24,631 nucleotides of DNA from a virus. Shown here piece by piece: positions 1 through 7,373 of the stretch. Position 1 is the stretch's first letter, and every line of letters starts with the position of its first letter. The stretch is from IMG/VR virus record IMGVR_UViG_3300025705_000020, positions 1-24,631 of that record. One strand, given 5' to 3'. A model generated the notes under the pieces. That model worked only from the letters and a program-made list of their open reading frames with translations, ran no database searches and had not been told where the DNA came from. The position numbers and the translations under genes were made by a program.

Positions 1-1386
1 GGTGAACTGTGGCTTCTTCTTCCTAAATGCTGTGATGTTTTCAGCACCTATTCTCTCACCCACATCACCAGTGTCCATAACAGGTCTATCATCCACAAGG
101 TCTTGAGCCTCTTGCTCTACATCAAATAACCTCATCTTAGATCGATCTATACCTACAACGAATCGCTTATTCTTACCGATGTCGTTCCAACGATTCTTGA
201 GTTGCTTGATCATAATCTGATTCAACGCTTCAAGTTCTTCTGAGGAGATAAGAGCAAACATAAAGTCAGCGGTCGCTGGTAGACCAAAAGACTCAGACGT
301 ATCCTCTAAACCCACGTCAGAGTTCGAGTAACCAGAGCGAGTTGTCTGTGTGGCGCTTACAACAGGCACGTTGAACTCTACCGCAAGACCACGTAACTCT
401 TCAGCAATCGCCTTGATGTATGTATAGCTATTCACGTTCTGGGCGTTCTTGAGCCTTGAAGACATACAGATATTGAGATAGTCAATAAAGATGATGTCTG
501 GTTTGAAGTTTCTCTTGAGTTTCAATTCGTTGAGGAGATGCCTAAAGTGTGCTGAACCCGCACTTGCTGTTGGATACTCTTTCACAATAAGTTTTCCCGT
601 GGTCTTAGCCTTGACACGATCAATACGTTTCTTATACACATCACGAGGTATATCACCTAAATCATCTAGCGAGACATCAAGTAGGTTCGCATCAATACGT
701 TCAGCAATGCGCTCCTCAGCCATCTCCATAGTGATATACAGAATGTTATTACCATTCATCATAGCAGCCGCTGCTTGGTGGCACATAAACAATGACTTAC
801 CCACACCTGTGCCAGCAAGTGCTATAATCAATGCTTTCTTTGATACACCACCTTTGGTTATCTCGTTGAAGAGTTCAAGATCAAACTCAACCTTCTCCTC
901 TTTACGATGATAGAAGTCATACCTGTCTTCATAGTCGTCTAGAAAGTCGTGACCAATATTACTATCGAATGATACGCCGAGTGCTTTTGACAAGAGGTCA
1001 GGAATAGAACCCTTGTCGAGTTTCTTGTGATCACCGTCTAGAACTAGAATAGATTCTCGAACAGCATTGTATATAGCTTTATCTTGACAAAACTTCTCAG
1101 TCGTATCCACAAGCCAGTCTAAGTCTGAATCATCAGACTTGAGATTATCAATAACATTACAGACGTTCTTGAACCGATCTTCGTTCAGGTTAGTAGATTC
1201 GCTTACAGTAATACGCAGGGCTTCTTTTGACGGAAGCCCATTGTATTGATCGACATAAGACTGTATCGTTTCATAGACATATCTCTCATCTAGATTTACG
1301 AAATACTCACTCTTGAGAAAAGGCAAGACTTTTCTAGCGAATGGTTCGTTAGATTGAAGATTCGCTAGAATAGTTTGATCAATCAT
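1..1386 (-). CDS. 41: Replicative DNA helicase, T4 gp41-like (3' end beyond window)
   Basis: DnaB-family hexameric helicase that unwinds the fork on the lagging strand and partners with primase. The frame is open from the ATG at 1386 to base 1, giving 462 residues with no stop; T4 gp41 has 475, so only a few C-terminal residues should be missing. A RecA-type core starts near residue 180, with Walker A AGTGVGKS at 191-198 and a Walker B strand IIFIDYLNI about 100 residues later, followed by the SATQTTRSGYSNSD loop typical of DnaB helicases. The start lies two bases after the uvsX stop, and a GAGGTG ribosome site overlaps that stop. A promoter inside the end of uvsX (1417-1445) could give it independent expression. 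Family assignment is certain. Confidence 0.95.
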   Translation of the reverse strand, partial: MIDQTILANLQSNEPFARKVLPFLKSEYFVNLDERYVYETIQSYVDQYNGLPSKEALRITVSESTNLNEDRFKNVCNVIDNLKSDDSDLDWLVDTTEKFCQDKAIYNAVRESILVLDGDHKKLDKGSIPDLLSKALGVSFDSNIGHDFLDDYEDRYDFYHRKEEKVEFDLELFNEITKGGVSKKALIIALAGTGVGKSLFMCHQAAAAMMNGNNILYITMEMAEERIAERIDANLLDVSLDDLGDIPRDVYKKRIDRVKAKTTGKLIVKEYPTASAGSAHFRHLLNELKLKRNFKPDIIFIDYLNICMSSRLKNAQNVNSYTYIKAIAEELRGLAVEFNVPVVSATQTTRSGYSNSDVGLEDTSESFGLPATADFMFALISSEELEALNQIMIKQLKNRWNDIGKNKRFVVGIDRSKMRLFDVEQEAQDLVDDRPVMDTGDVGERIGAENITAFRKKKPQFT

Positions 1387-1388
1387 TA

Positions 1389-2468
1389 TTACACCTCAGT
1401 TGTAGATTCTTCGTCCATTGTATCACTATTCTCATCTGATGTCAATAGCGCTTGCCCGCCTACCGTGTAACGATTACGAATATCTTCTGCTAACTTAGTC
1501 TTGCTGAACATCATCTTCCAGAAGTCAGAGTTAGAGTTGATATCTTTAGCCCTCATCAGTTTATCAGATATGACTTCACCTGTCTCAGGATCAATCGCTT
1601 CATACCACCCAACCTTAGGCTTATGAATATACCCTAGCTTCTCACCAACGTCAAGAAGACCCGACCACTTGCTGATACCACCCTCGAAGGTTACCGTAAT
1701 AGGTATCTTGGATTTCTCACGAACATGGCGAGACTTTTCAATGTTGATAACAAAATGATAACCCTCTATCTCAGTACCGACCTTCTCTTGCTGACGACCA
1801 ATGATCCAGATAGCATCTGCGCTATAATAGGCACCAGTGCCTCCAGACACAATATCTTTTGGGAACAAACCAATTTCTTTATATGTGTGGTTCACCGCAA
1901 CAAGAGGTATGTCTTTGAGATTCAAGTGAGGTGTTATCATACGAAACAGTGACTTCATCTGCTTCGCTCTAGACATATCAGCAACAGACTTACCGTCCAT
2001 AGCATCATCTACCTCTTTCTTTGACGCAAGGTTACCTATCGAATCAATAACAATACAGATATTATCCTTCTTGTCTAGACCATCTAGCTGTCCCATGATA
2101 TCAAACTTCAACTCTTCAACATTCGTAATAGGTGTGTGAACAACACGATCCATATCAATACCAAACGATTCGAAATAAGATTGTGGTGTGCCGAACTCAC
2201 TATCGTAGAATAGTATCACAGCATCGTCATATTTCTTCTGATAAGCTGCGGCCATCATGAGAGCAAATGCTGACTTGAAGTGTTTGGACGGTCCAGCTAA
2301 CATCAATAGTCCTGGTGATAGACCACCATCTACACGACCAGAGAGGGCCACGTTGACCATAGGTACTGGTGTAGTAGCCATATCCTTCTTACCAAACACT
2401 TTACTATCCATAATAGTAGAGGTCATCTTAGAACTACTGTTCTTGATTAGTTTTTCAATCAGTGACAA
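1389..2468 (-). CDS. uvsX: UvsX, RecA-like recombinase (TTG start)
   Basis: Phage RecA homologue that forms filaments on ssDNA and drives strand exchange for recombination-dependent replication, with UvsY (encoded at 21523-21957) as its loading partner. 359 residues against about 390 in T4. Walker A is GPSKHFKS at residues 59-66, nearly identical to the unusual T4 form, and Walker B is ICIVIDS at 137-143. The N-terminus MSLIEKLIKNSSSK lines up with the T4 N-terminus, which fixes the start as a TTG codon at 2468; AGGAG sits seven bases upstream. Two tandem promoters (2506-2575) precede it. The acidic C-terminal tail is shorter than in T4. Confidence 0.97.
   Translation of the reverse strand: MSLIEKLIKNSSSKMTSTIMDSKVFGKKDMATTPVPMVNVALSGRVDGGLSPGLLMLAGPSKHFKSAFALMMAAAYQKKYDDAVILFYDSEFGTPQSYFESFGIDMDRVVHTPITNVEELKFDIMGQLDGLDKKDNICIVIDSIGNLASKKEVDDAMDGKSVADMSRAKQMKSLFRMITPHLNLKDIPLVAVNHTYKEIGLFPKDIVSGGTGAYYSADAIWIIGRQQEKVGTEIEGYHFVINIEKSRHVREKSKIPITVTFEGGISKWSGLLDVGEKLGYIHKPKVGWYEAIDPETGEVISDKLMRAKDINSNSDFWKMMFSKTKLAEDIRNRYTVGGQALLTSDENSDTMDEESTTEV
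1417..1445 (-). promoter_or_regulatory. Sigma70-type promoter inside 3' end of uvsX, upstream of gp41
   Basis: Minus-strand TTGACA (1445-1440), 17-bp spacer, TACAAT (1422-1417). It lies in the last codons of uvsX, 31 bases before the gp41 ATG. It has the same 17-bp geometry as the other promoters in this window. Confidence 0.65.
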
Positions 2469-2505
2469 TATTATACTCCTGTTTTATGTTTTTACTACTA
2501 ATACT

Positions 2506-2534
2506 ATTATATCACTTACCCTCTATAATGTCGA
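2506..2534 (-). promoter_or_regulatory. uvsX promoter, proximal copy
   Basis: Minus-strand TCGACA (2534-2529), 17-bp spacer, TATAAT (2511-2506). This is the duplicated copy, with one mismatch in the -35 box. Its -10 box ends 38 bases before the uvsX TTG. Confidence 0.75.
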
Positions 2535-2546
2535 GTAACTAATACC

Positions 2547-2575
2547 ATTATATCACTTACCCTCTAGAATGTCAA
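2547..2575 (-). promoter_or_regulatory. uvsX promoter, distal copy (perfect consensus)
   Basis: Minus-strand TTGACA (2575-2570), 17-bp spacer, TATAAT (2552-2547). The -35 box and spacer are also the last codons of the 80-aa gene. Confidence 0.85.
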
Positions 2576-2795
2576 GCAATTTCTTCTCAAACTTCTCGAC
2601 AGACTCCTTTCGATTAGGCCATAGTATCGTGTCCTTGTCTGGGTTAGATTTTAGATTTGTTAGAAGAGGTATGATAGCGTCATACATATTCTTGAGCCTG
2701 CGGTCACTCTCTTCTCTTGCTATAATCTGTGTGGCCGCTGTGGGTATGTCTGCTTCGTCTATCGCTGCGAAGCCAAAGTCGTTGAACTCTGTCAT
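2553..2795 (-). CDS. Conserved small protein between polymerase and uvsX
   Basis: 80 residues, function unknown. I recognise its type from marine T4-like phages, where a short acidic protein with an N-terminal F-x-x-F-G-F-x-x-x-D/E pattern and a late W-P-x-R motif sits between gp43 and uvsX. Here NDFGFAAIDE is near the N-terminus and ILWPNRKE at about residues 57-64, with a predicted helical middle. Its ATG overlaps the gp43 stop (ATGA), so it is translationally coupled to the polymerase and may act in replication. Its last codons carry the -35 box of the uvsX promoter. Confidence 0.85.
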   Translation of the reverse strand: MTEFNDFGFAAIDEADIPTAATQIIAREESDRRLKNMYDAIIPLLTNLKSNPDKDTILWPNRKESVEKFEKKLLDILEGK

Positions 2796-5284
2796 TGAAA
2801 AAATCCTTCTAAGGTTGAAATCTCTTCAAGGTTCCAGTCGATAGCATCAGCGACCAACTTGAGTGGGTCTTTGAATGTCTTGTCGAACTGTAACTCATAA
2901 TCTATATATTGATCTAGCTGTAATTCTTTTGGTAACCAAGCAGGAAACGATATCACATTCTCATAGATATGGTTTGGCTTCTTGAGATAACAGAACTTCA
3001 CCTTCGCACCATTCTGAAGCAAGTCGTTCTCACGGTCAAGGCCTAGCTTTGTTATGTGATGGTTATAGAGGAGTGCGCCTCTTACATGGATAGGTGTACC
3101 CTTCTTGTAAATAGAAGTTTTGTCTGACCACTTGACCATCTCGCTCACGCCACGTGGAAATGAGACCTCTTCAGCGGGTAAAGACTTGAACTCGTTGTAG
3201 AAATCGGCAACAAACTTCTGAAGTTCACTCTCATCACCCTCTAACATAATCTTATAAGCCATCTTGAATTTATCTCGAACAATACGAGGTGTGGATGACT
3301 TCACAGCTTCGATACCCATAATCTTTAGCTTTGGTTCGGCATACTGTACACCCTCATTATTGTGGACATTTAGTATGTATCGCTTCTTCGCACACCATAT
3401 GCCCTTGTCAGCAATAGCTTCCCGGGCCATCTCCATACGATTCACATAAGCGTTCATGTGTGTAAACATATCAGCATATGAGCGAGTAAGCATAGGCTCA
3501 AACTTCTCTTGGCAAGCCTTGTCTAAGAATGAGACTGGATCAGATGGCTTGACCGCACTCACAAGACTACTCATATTTACATATAGCGAATCAGTATCAA
3601 TCGCTATCACATAGTCAGAACTTGTTTTCAGAATGTTTCGCATAGTCTTGTTGACGGCTTTCTCAGCCCAACGAATCGCAAGTTGACCTGAGAGTGTGAT
3701 ACCCTCGGCTATGCGTAAGTCATAGTAGCGAAAGTAAGAATTGCCTAAAGCGCCATAGAGTGAGTTGAGTAAAATCTTGATAGCCATTTGACGATTACTT
3801 AGCTGTGTGATCTGTGTCGCTAACTGGGCTGTCTTGTTTTTTTGATACTCACTATCAACATTCAGCATCTTGTCTTTGACCACACGCCGTTGGTTATAGT
3901 AGTCAATAATGATAGCAGGCATGAACCCTTGCTTCTCTTTACTATAGCAAGTGCCGTTTGCTGCTACAGCATAGGGACCGTCAGGCAAAGTCTTGTTCTC
4001 TAGAAAGTGATCAACACCGCTTGGATAAACTATCTCATCAACGATAGTTTCTGGTGACATATTATACTGGACGATAAGATTAGGATACAGGGAGTTCAAG
4101 TCAAAAGATACTACCCAGTCATGAGCGCCAGTCTGTGGGTCTTTTACGAAACCACCTGGATACTCACCCTTGGGGTTACCCTTAGCTGGCGGCACCGCTA
4201 TCTTTCGCTCATTCAGATACCGATATGTGATACTGTCCCAGATAGCAGTCGTACCCATTACGTCAGTATAGTTGACACCACCCATATAAGCAATCGTCAA
4301 GGCTAGATCCATTAGACCAGTCTCTCTATCAATACGATCCACTAACTCCACATCTTTCACATTGTAGTCAATAAATTTCTGATAGTCTGCTTTGTAGAGA
4401 CCGTGAAGAGAGCCATGCTCATCATAAGATAACTTACGCTCACCAAGCACCACATGGGCTATATGATCTAACGCATAACTCTCTTGAGTGCCATACGAGT
4501 AACCAAACTTCTGAAAGATATCATAGAAGTCCATCTGTTGAACACCATAGATATCATAAGCATCAAGTGTCTTACCCTTGAGCGAAACCTTACGATAGTT
4601 TACATGACCCCAAGGCGAGAAGTTCTTCGCAACATCTTCACCAAATAATCTTGTAACACGGTTGATGATATACGGGATATCAAACAGTCGAATATTCCAG
4701 CCAGTGATAACGTCAGGCGTATTCTCAGACCAGAACTTACCAAACATCATAAGCAAGTCTTTTTCGCTGTCACACTTACGATACTGTATCAAGCAACCTT
4801 CAGGACACTTACCAGCCTCTACATCATAGTTACCAAGACCCCAAACATGATACACGTTACTCTTGCGTGACTTATACGCAATAGATATCACAGGATAGGC
4901 CGCTTGTTCGGGATGAGGGAACCCCTCTTCAGATGCTACCTCAATGTCAAAGTTACCTACGTCAATCACCGATAAATCTGGATCAATCGTGACAGGAAAC
5001 TTCTCTGCTATGAACTGAGCCACATAGTTCTTGTTGCCATATATCTTGAAGTTGCTTACATCATCATAGGCTAAATGGAAGTTTTTAGCATCCTTCATAC
5101 TATCAAACTTCTTAGCCTCTACACTTGTACCATCTAATGCGGACCACTCAGTCGGATTAGTTGTTTTGAGAAAGAATGTTGGCTTGAACTTGGTTTTACC
5201 TTCAACCCGTGTGCCATTCTCAGTATAACCACGGTATAGAATATTGTTGCCGTATCTGTTGACACAGGTGTATATTGCTTTCAT
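2792..5284 (-). CDS. 43: DNA polymerase, family B, T4 gp43-like
   Basis: Replicative polymerase with 3'-5' proofreading. 830 residues from the ATG at 5284 (T4 has 898). Exonuclease motifs: Exo I FDIE (D113, E115), Exo II NIRLFD (N197, D202), Exo III YNVKD (Y307, D311). Polymerase motifs: A SFDLNSLYP with D395, B KILLNSLYG around 503-511, C DTDS with D563 and D565. All catalytic acids are present. The frame is open for 14 codons further upstream, but that stretch contains the -10 box, so the start at 5284 (MKAIYTCVNR) is chosen. The ribosome site is weak (AGAAAG). A perfect promoter lies just upstream and hsp20 and two small genes precede it. Confidence 0.97.
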   Translation of the reverse strand: MKAIYTCVNRYGNNILYRGYTENGTRVEGKTKFKPTFFLKTTNPTEWSALDGTSVEAKKFDSMKDAKNFHLAYDDVSNFKIYGNKNYVAQFIAEKFPVTIDPDLSVIDVGNFDIEVASEEGFPHPEQAAYPVISIAYKSRKSNVYHVWGLGNYDVEAGKCPEGCLIQYRKCDSEKDLLMMFGKFWSENTPDVITGWNIRLFDIPYIINRVTRLFGEDVAKNFSPWGHVNYRKVSLKGKTLDAYDIYGVQQMDFYDIFQKFGYSYGTQESYALDHIAHVVLGERKLSYDEHGSLHGLYKADYQKFIDYNVKDVELVDRIDRETGLMDLALTIAYMGGVNYTDVMGTTAIWDSITYRYLNERKIAVPPAKGNPKGEYPGGFVKDPQTGAHDWVVSFDLNSLYPNLIVQYNMSPETIVDEIVYPSGVDHFLENKTLPDGPYAVAANGTCYSKEKQGFMPAIIIDYYNQRRVVKDKMLNVDSEYQKNKTAQLATQITQLSNRQMAIKILLNSLYGALGNSYFRYYDLRIAEGITLSGQLAIRWAEKAVNKTMRNILKTSSDYVIAIDTDSLYVNMSSLVSAVKPSDPVSFLDKACQEKFEPMLTRSYADMFTHMNAYVNRMEMAREAIADKGIWCAKKRYILNVHNNEGVQYAEPKLKIMGIEAVKSSTPRIVRDKFKMAYKIMLEGDESELQKFVADFYNEFKSLPAEEVSFPRGVSEMVKWSDKTSIYKKGTPIHVRGALLYNHHITKLGLDRENDLLQNGAKVKFCYLKKPNHIYENVISFPAWLPKELQLDQYIDYELQFDKTFKDPLKLVADAIDWNLEEISTLEGFFQ

Positions 5285-5311
5285 AATATGCTTTCTGTTT
5301 GATGTGGGTCT

Positions 5312-5340
5312 ATTATAACATACCACAACGATTCTGTCAA
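5312..5340 (-). promoter_or_regulatory. gp43 promoter (perfect sigma70 consensus)
   Basis: Minus-strand TTGACA (5340-5335), 17-bp spacer, TATAAT (5317-5312), 27 bases before the gp43 start codon. Confidence 0.85.
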
Positions 5341-5348
5341 CCAGAATC

Positions 5349-5447
5349 CTATAAGCCTAGGCTCCACATCCATATCGGTATCACTAGTACCTGAAATAGG
5401 AGGCAGATAGCCAACATCAAGATGACTATCTGCTTTTGTGGATCCAT
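5349..5447 (-). CDS. 32-aa single-span membrane peptide
   Basis: Tiny gene of 32 codons. After a charged start (MDPQKQ) nearly all residues are hydrophobic (IVILMLAICLLFQVLVIPIW), which suggests one membrane-spanning helix with the N-terminus probably cytoplasmic. Its ATG overlaps the stop of the upstream gene as TAATG, so ribosomes could restart; an AAAGAG lies very close to the start. Function unknown. The coupling and the clean hydrophobic pattern argue that it is real, but no family is recognised. Confidence 0.55.
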   Translation of the reverse strand: MDPQKQIVILMLAICLLFQVLVIPIWMWSLGL

Positions 5448-5689
5448 TACTCTTTATCTGACTTTGTGCAAACAAACGAGTAGAACTCACGGGCTTTATC
5501 TAAGAGTTCATCACTTGAATACATTGTAGACGCCTCTTTCAACTGTTGACGCATCTCATCAGTAACTTTACCAGCCTCACCCATAAGGGTCTGGGCAAAG
5601 TCTACGTTGATATGTATCTGTTGGTCCATATACTCTTTAGCCAACTTTAGCATATCTGCTCTAATTTCGAATGGGTTCTTGCTACTCAT
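5447..5689 (-). CDS. Conserved small helical protein upstream of polymerase
   Basis: 80 residues, predicted mostly helical and charged. I recognise the N-terminal pattern KNPFEIRADMLKLAKEYMDQQ as common to a small protein of marine T4-like phages found near hsp20 and gp43; no function is known to me. No membrane segment or enzyme motif is visible. It follows hsp20 after a hairpin and is coupled by TAATG to the 32-aa membrane peptide. Confidence 0.8.
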   Translation of the reverse strand: MSSKNPFEIRADMLKLAKEYMDQQIHINVDFAQTLMGEAGKVTDEMRQQLKEASTMYSSDELLDKAREFYSFVCTKSDKE

Positions 5690-5714
5690 CTCTGTCTCCT
5701 CTGTGTGTGTTGGT

Positions 5715-5730
5715 GGGGGCCTAAGCCCCC
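5715..5730 (-). terminator. GC-rich hairpin between hsp20 and the 80-aa gene
   Basis: GGGGGC and GCCCCC pair around a 4-base loop (TTAG on the minus strand). No T-run follows on either strand, so it is a weak terminator at most and may instead stabilise or process the mRNA 3' end after hsp20. Confidence 0.45.
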
Positions 5731-5735
5731 GGTTA

Positions 5736-6188
5736 TTATCCCTCTGCTAAAAACTCTTTCGGGTTAGATGAAATCTCAATCTTACGAGGTTTCTTTGCGT
5801 CAGGAATCAGGTTAGTGAGAGTGATAAGCAACATACCGTTACTCATATCAGCACCCGTCACTTCAATCGTGTCAGCCAGTGTAAACACTCGCTTGAAAGT
5901 TCTTGCGGCAATACCTCGATGTATATAATCTAGACTCTCTTTCGATTGAGGCACACCTTGAACGGTGAGCGTTCCATCCTCAAGAACAATATCTATCTCT
6001 TCACGGGTATACCCCGCTACCGCTAACTCAATAGTGTAAGTTACATCGTCATGCTTTATGATATTGTAAGGTGGAAAGTTGCCAGTCGTGTTACTGACTG
6101 TTGAGTTCAGTTTCGATACAATACTATCAAACCCAATAAAGAATGGATCGTTATGAACCGAATTACTATTGAACTTTAGTCCTGTCAT
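5736..6188 (-). CDS. hsp20: Small heat-shock protein, Hsp20/alpha-crystallin (IbpA-like)
   Basis: 150 residues. Chaperone that holds unfolding proteins. The N-terminal arm (about 1-38) leads into the alpha-crystallin domain: YNIIKHDDVTYTIELAVAGY is the first strand region, then EEIDIVLEDGTLTVQG, IHRGIAARTFKRVFTLAD and a late NGMLLITLTNLIPDAKKPRKIEI strand set, all matching bacterial IbpA. Hsp20 genes are a known accessory core of marine T4-like phages. AAGGAG precedes the ATG at 6188. Upstream sit both an early-type and a T4 late-type promoter, so it is probably made throughout infection, perhaps for virion protein folding. Confidence 0.95.
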   Translation of the reverse strand: MTGLKFNSNSVHNDPFFIGFDSIVSKLNSTVSNTTGNFPPYNIIKHDDVTYTIELAVAGYTREEIDIVLEDGTLTVQGVPQSKESLDYIHRGIAARTFKRVFTLADTIEVTGADMSNGMLLITLTNLIPDAKKPRKIEISSNPKEFLAEG

Positions 6189-6243
6189 TTGCTATCTCCT
6201 TTATAAGCAAGATTTATGTAGACCCATAAGGCATCTACAATCA

Positions 6244-6251
6244 TATTTATA
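6244..6251 (-). promoter_or_regulatory. T4-type late promoter before hsp20
   Basis: Minus-strand TATAAATA at 6251-6244, the gp55-dependent late -10 motif of T4, 56 bases before the hsp20 ATG. It shares one base with the TATAAT of the early promoter. Confidence 0.75.
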
Positions 6252-6279
6252 TTATATCATATATCACATGATTCGTCAA
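6251..6279 (-). promoter_or_regulatory. Sigma70-type promoter before hsp20
   Basis: Minus-strand TTGACG (6279-6274), 17-bp spacer, TATAAT (6256-6251). The -35 box overlaps the dut stop codon. Confidence 0.75.
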
Positions 6280-6782
6280 GATGTTCCTGTGCTACCAAAG
6301 CCCCCATCTCTTGATGTTTTTTGCTCTGGCTCATCTTCAGTTATAACGAAGCGTCTTTGTTCAGCCGTTACAACCTCACCTTGTGCTATTCTGTCACCAT
6401 CTCTTACAATAAAGATTTTGCGTGACGTGTTATGCAACATAACATATGTCTGGTTTACATAGTCAGCATCGACGATGCCTTCACAGTTACCCAATATAAT
6501 ACCACTCTTGAGCGCAAGCCCAGACCGTGGATGGATGCGAAGTGATTCGTTTTCAGGTAAGTCAAAGATACACCCCGACGGCACCAAGGCTCGGTCACCA
6601 GGCGCAATGACTATCATACGACCAGTTGTGGGTGAAATTGATTTTTCGTTCTTTATATTGTAATATACAACACCGTCATCATTCCGTAAACTGGCTCGGA
6701 TATCGAAGCAAGCAGCCCACTCACTGCCGTATATTGGAGTATGCGCCTCGGGCCATATCTTGTAAACGCTTAGTTCTTTCAT
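6276..6782 (-). CDS. dut: dUTPase (trimeric Dut family)
   Basis: Hydrolyses dUTP to dUMP, keeping uracil out of DNA and feeding thymidylate synthesis. 168 residues from the ATG at 6782; an adjacent ATG (6785) and GTG (6788) are alternatives, but GGAG is best spaced for 6782. All five motifs are visible: 1 AACFDIRAS (24-31), 2 HPRSGLAL (84-91), 3 GIVDADYVNQ (102-111) with the catalytic Asp, 4 GDRIAQ (129-134) and 5 RDGGFGSTG (158-166). A 15-residue insert after motif 1 is longer than in E. coli Dut. Its 5' end is read in a second frame by the preceding 54-aa gene. Confidence 0.95.
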   Translation of the reverse strand: MKELSVYKIWPEAHTPIYGSEWAACFDIRASLRNDDGVVYYNIKNEKSISPTTGRMIVIAPGDRALVPSGCIFDLPENESLRIHPRSGLALKSGIILGNCEGIVDADYVNQTYVMLHNTSRKIFIVRDGDRIAQGEVVTAEQRRFVITEDEPEQKTSRDGGFGSTGTS

Positions 6783-6885
6783 CATCACTCTCCATAATTT
6801 TCATTTCATTAGCAATCTCTCTAATAAGATCGCTGTCATAAGTTTCAGCCATATTCAATAAATGCTCTGTAAACTCCTCTATCAT
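6721..6885 (-). CDS. 54-aa protein coupled to regA and overlapping dut
   Basis: 54 codons, acidic and helical N-terminal half (MIEEFTEHLLNMAETYDSDL). Its ATG overlaps the regA stop (ATGA), and the AAGAAG of the last regA codons could serve as ribosome site. The last 62 bases overlap the start of dut in another frame. No known family is recognised. The overlap start supports it as real; the long overlap with dut is unusual. Confidence 0.6.
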   Translation of the reverse strand: MIEEFTEHLLNMAETYDSDLIREIANEMKIMESDDERTKRLQDMARGAYSNIRQ

Positions 6886-7277
6886 TTCTTCTTACCTATG
6901 CTATATTTAGGTATCAGATCCCATTCGTGCTTTTCTTTGAACGGAAGTATCTTTATCTGCGAGAGGGGAGCAATAGGCTCTTCGATAATACTCTGATTCG
7001 TTACTGTTATCAGACCCCACTCTTCAAGAAGTTTTACGATAGTATTTCTACGCCCCTGATCTTCTTCACCAAAGTTATTCACACGACCATCAAGCATAAA
7101 CAACTCTTTGAAGTGTACGACATAGTATTTACCCTGTTTGTGTAGGATATGGCAAGACTGATAGAGTTTGTGGTCTTGTCTTGACGCTACGCCAATTCGA
7201 GTCAATGTCTCTTTTACTTTGAGAAAGGATTCATCACTAGGAAGTGTTACCTCGACTAAGTTATCTACTACGCTCAT
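6882..7277 (-). CDS. regA: RegA translational repressor
   Basis: RNA-binding protein that blocks translation of early phage mRNAs by binding near their start codons. 131 residues from the ATG at 7277 (T4 has 122); AGGTGG lies eight bases upstream, which is better than the GTG at 7289. Near-identical blocks to T4 RegA: FLKVKETLTRIGVA, LYQSCHILHKQGKYYVVHFKE, RRNTIVKLLEEWGL and KHEWDLIPKYSIG. It follows gp62 as in T4. A late-type promoter motif lies 53 bases upstream. Confidence 0.97.
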   Translation of the reverse strand: MSVVDNLVEVTLPSDESFLKVKETLTRIGVASRQDHKLYQSCHILHKQGKYYVVHFKELFMLDGRVNNFGEEDQGRRNTIVKLLEEWGLITVTNQSIIEEPIAPLSQIKILPFKEKHEWDLIPKYSIGKKK

Positions 7278-7329
7278 TATTTTATCCACCTGTTTTTAAT
7301 TATTTTTATCATATCGAATATCGACTTTC

Positions 7330-7337
7330 TATTTATA
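7330..7337 (-). promoter_or_regulatory. T4-type late promoter motif before regA
   Basis: Minus-strand TATAAATA at 7337-7330 in the 96-base gap between gp62 and regA. No matching -35/-10 early promoter is seen in the gap. Confidence 0.6.
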
Positions 7338-7373
7338 TAAATGAGAGTGTGGTCGGACCTATCTCATAAGGGT

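Larger units (their letters stand above)
2497..2578. repeat. Tandem 41-bp duplication carrying a promoter and a gene end
   Basis: Bases 2497-2537 and 2538-2578 are adjacent direct copies of 41 bp with four mismatches (t/c at copy position 9, then t/g, g/a, t/c). Each copy holds the last codons of the upstream 80-aa gene (LDILEGK-stop in the real end, LDIIEGK-stop in the second copy) and a complete promoter. It looks like a slippage duplication that doubled the uvsX promoter. Confidence 0.9.

Noticed and set aside
491-910. 139-codon plus-strand ORF
   Set aside because: It is the reverse frame of the gp41 helicase gene, whose minus-strand frame is open throughout and has all motifs.
5259-5287. 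Plus-strand TTGACA-N17-CATAAT across the gp43 start codon
   Set aside because: One mismatch, inside coding sequence, with no gene downstream on that strand; may be chance.
5285-5326. 14-codon N-terminal extension of the polymerase
   Set aside because: It overlaps the promoter -10 box and has no match to T4 gp43; the ATG at 5284 gives the expected N-terminus.
5281-5490. 69-codon minus-strand ORF before gp43
   Set aside because: It has no ribosome site and conflicts with the coupled 80-aa and 32-aa genes in other frames.
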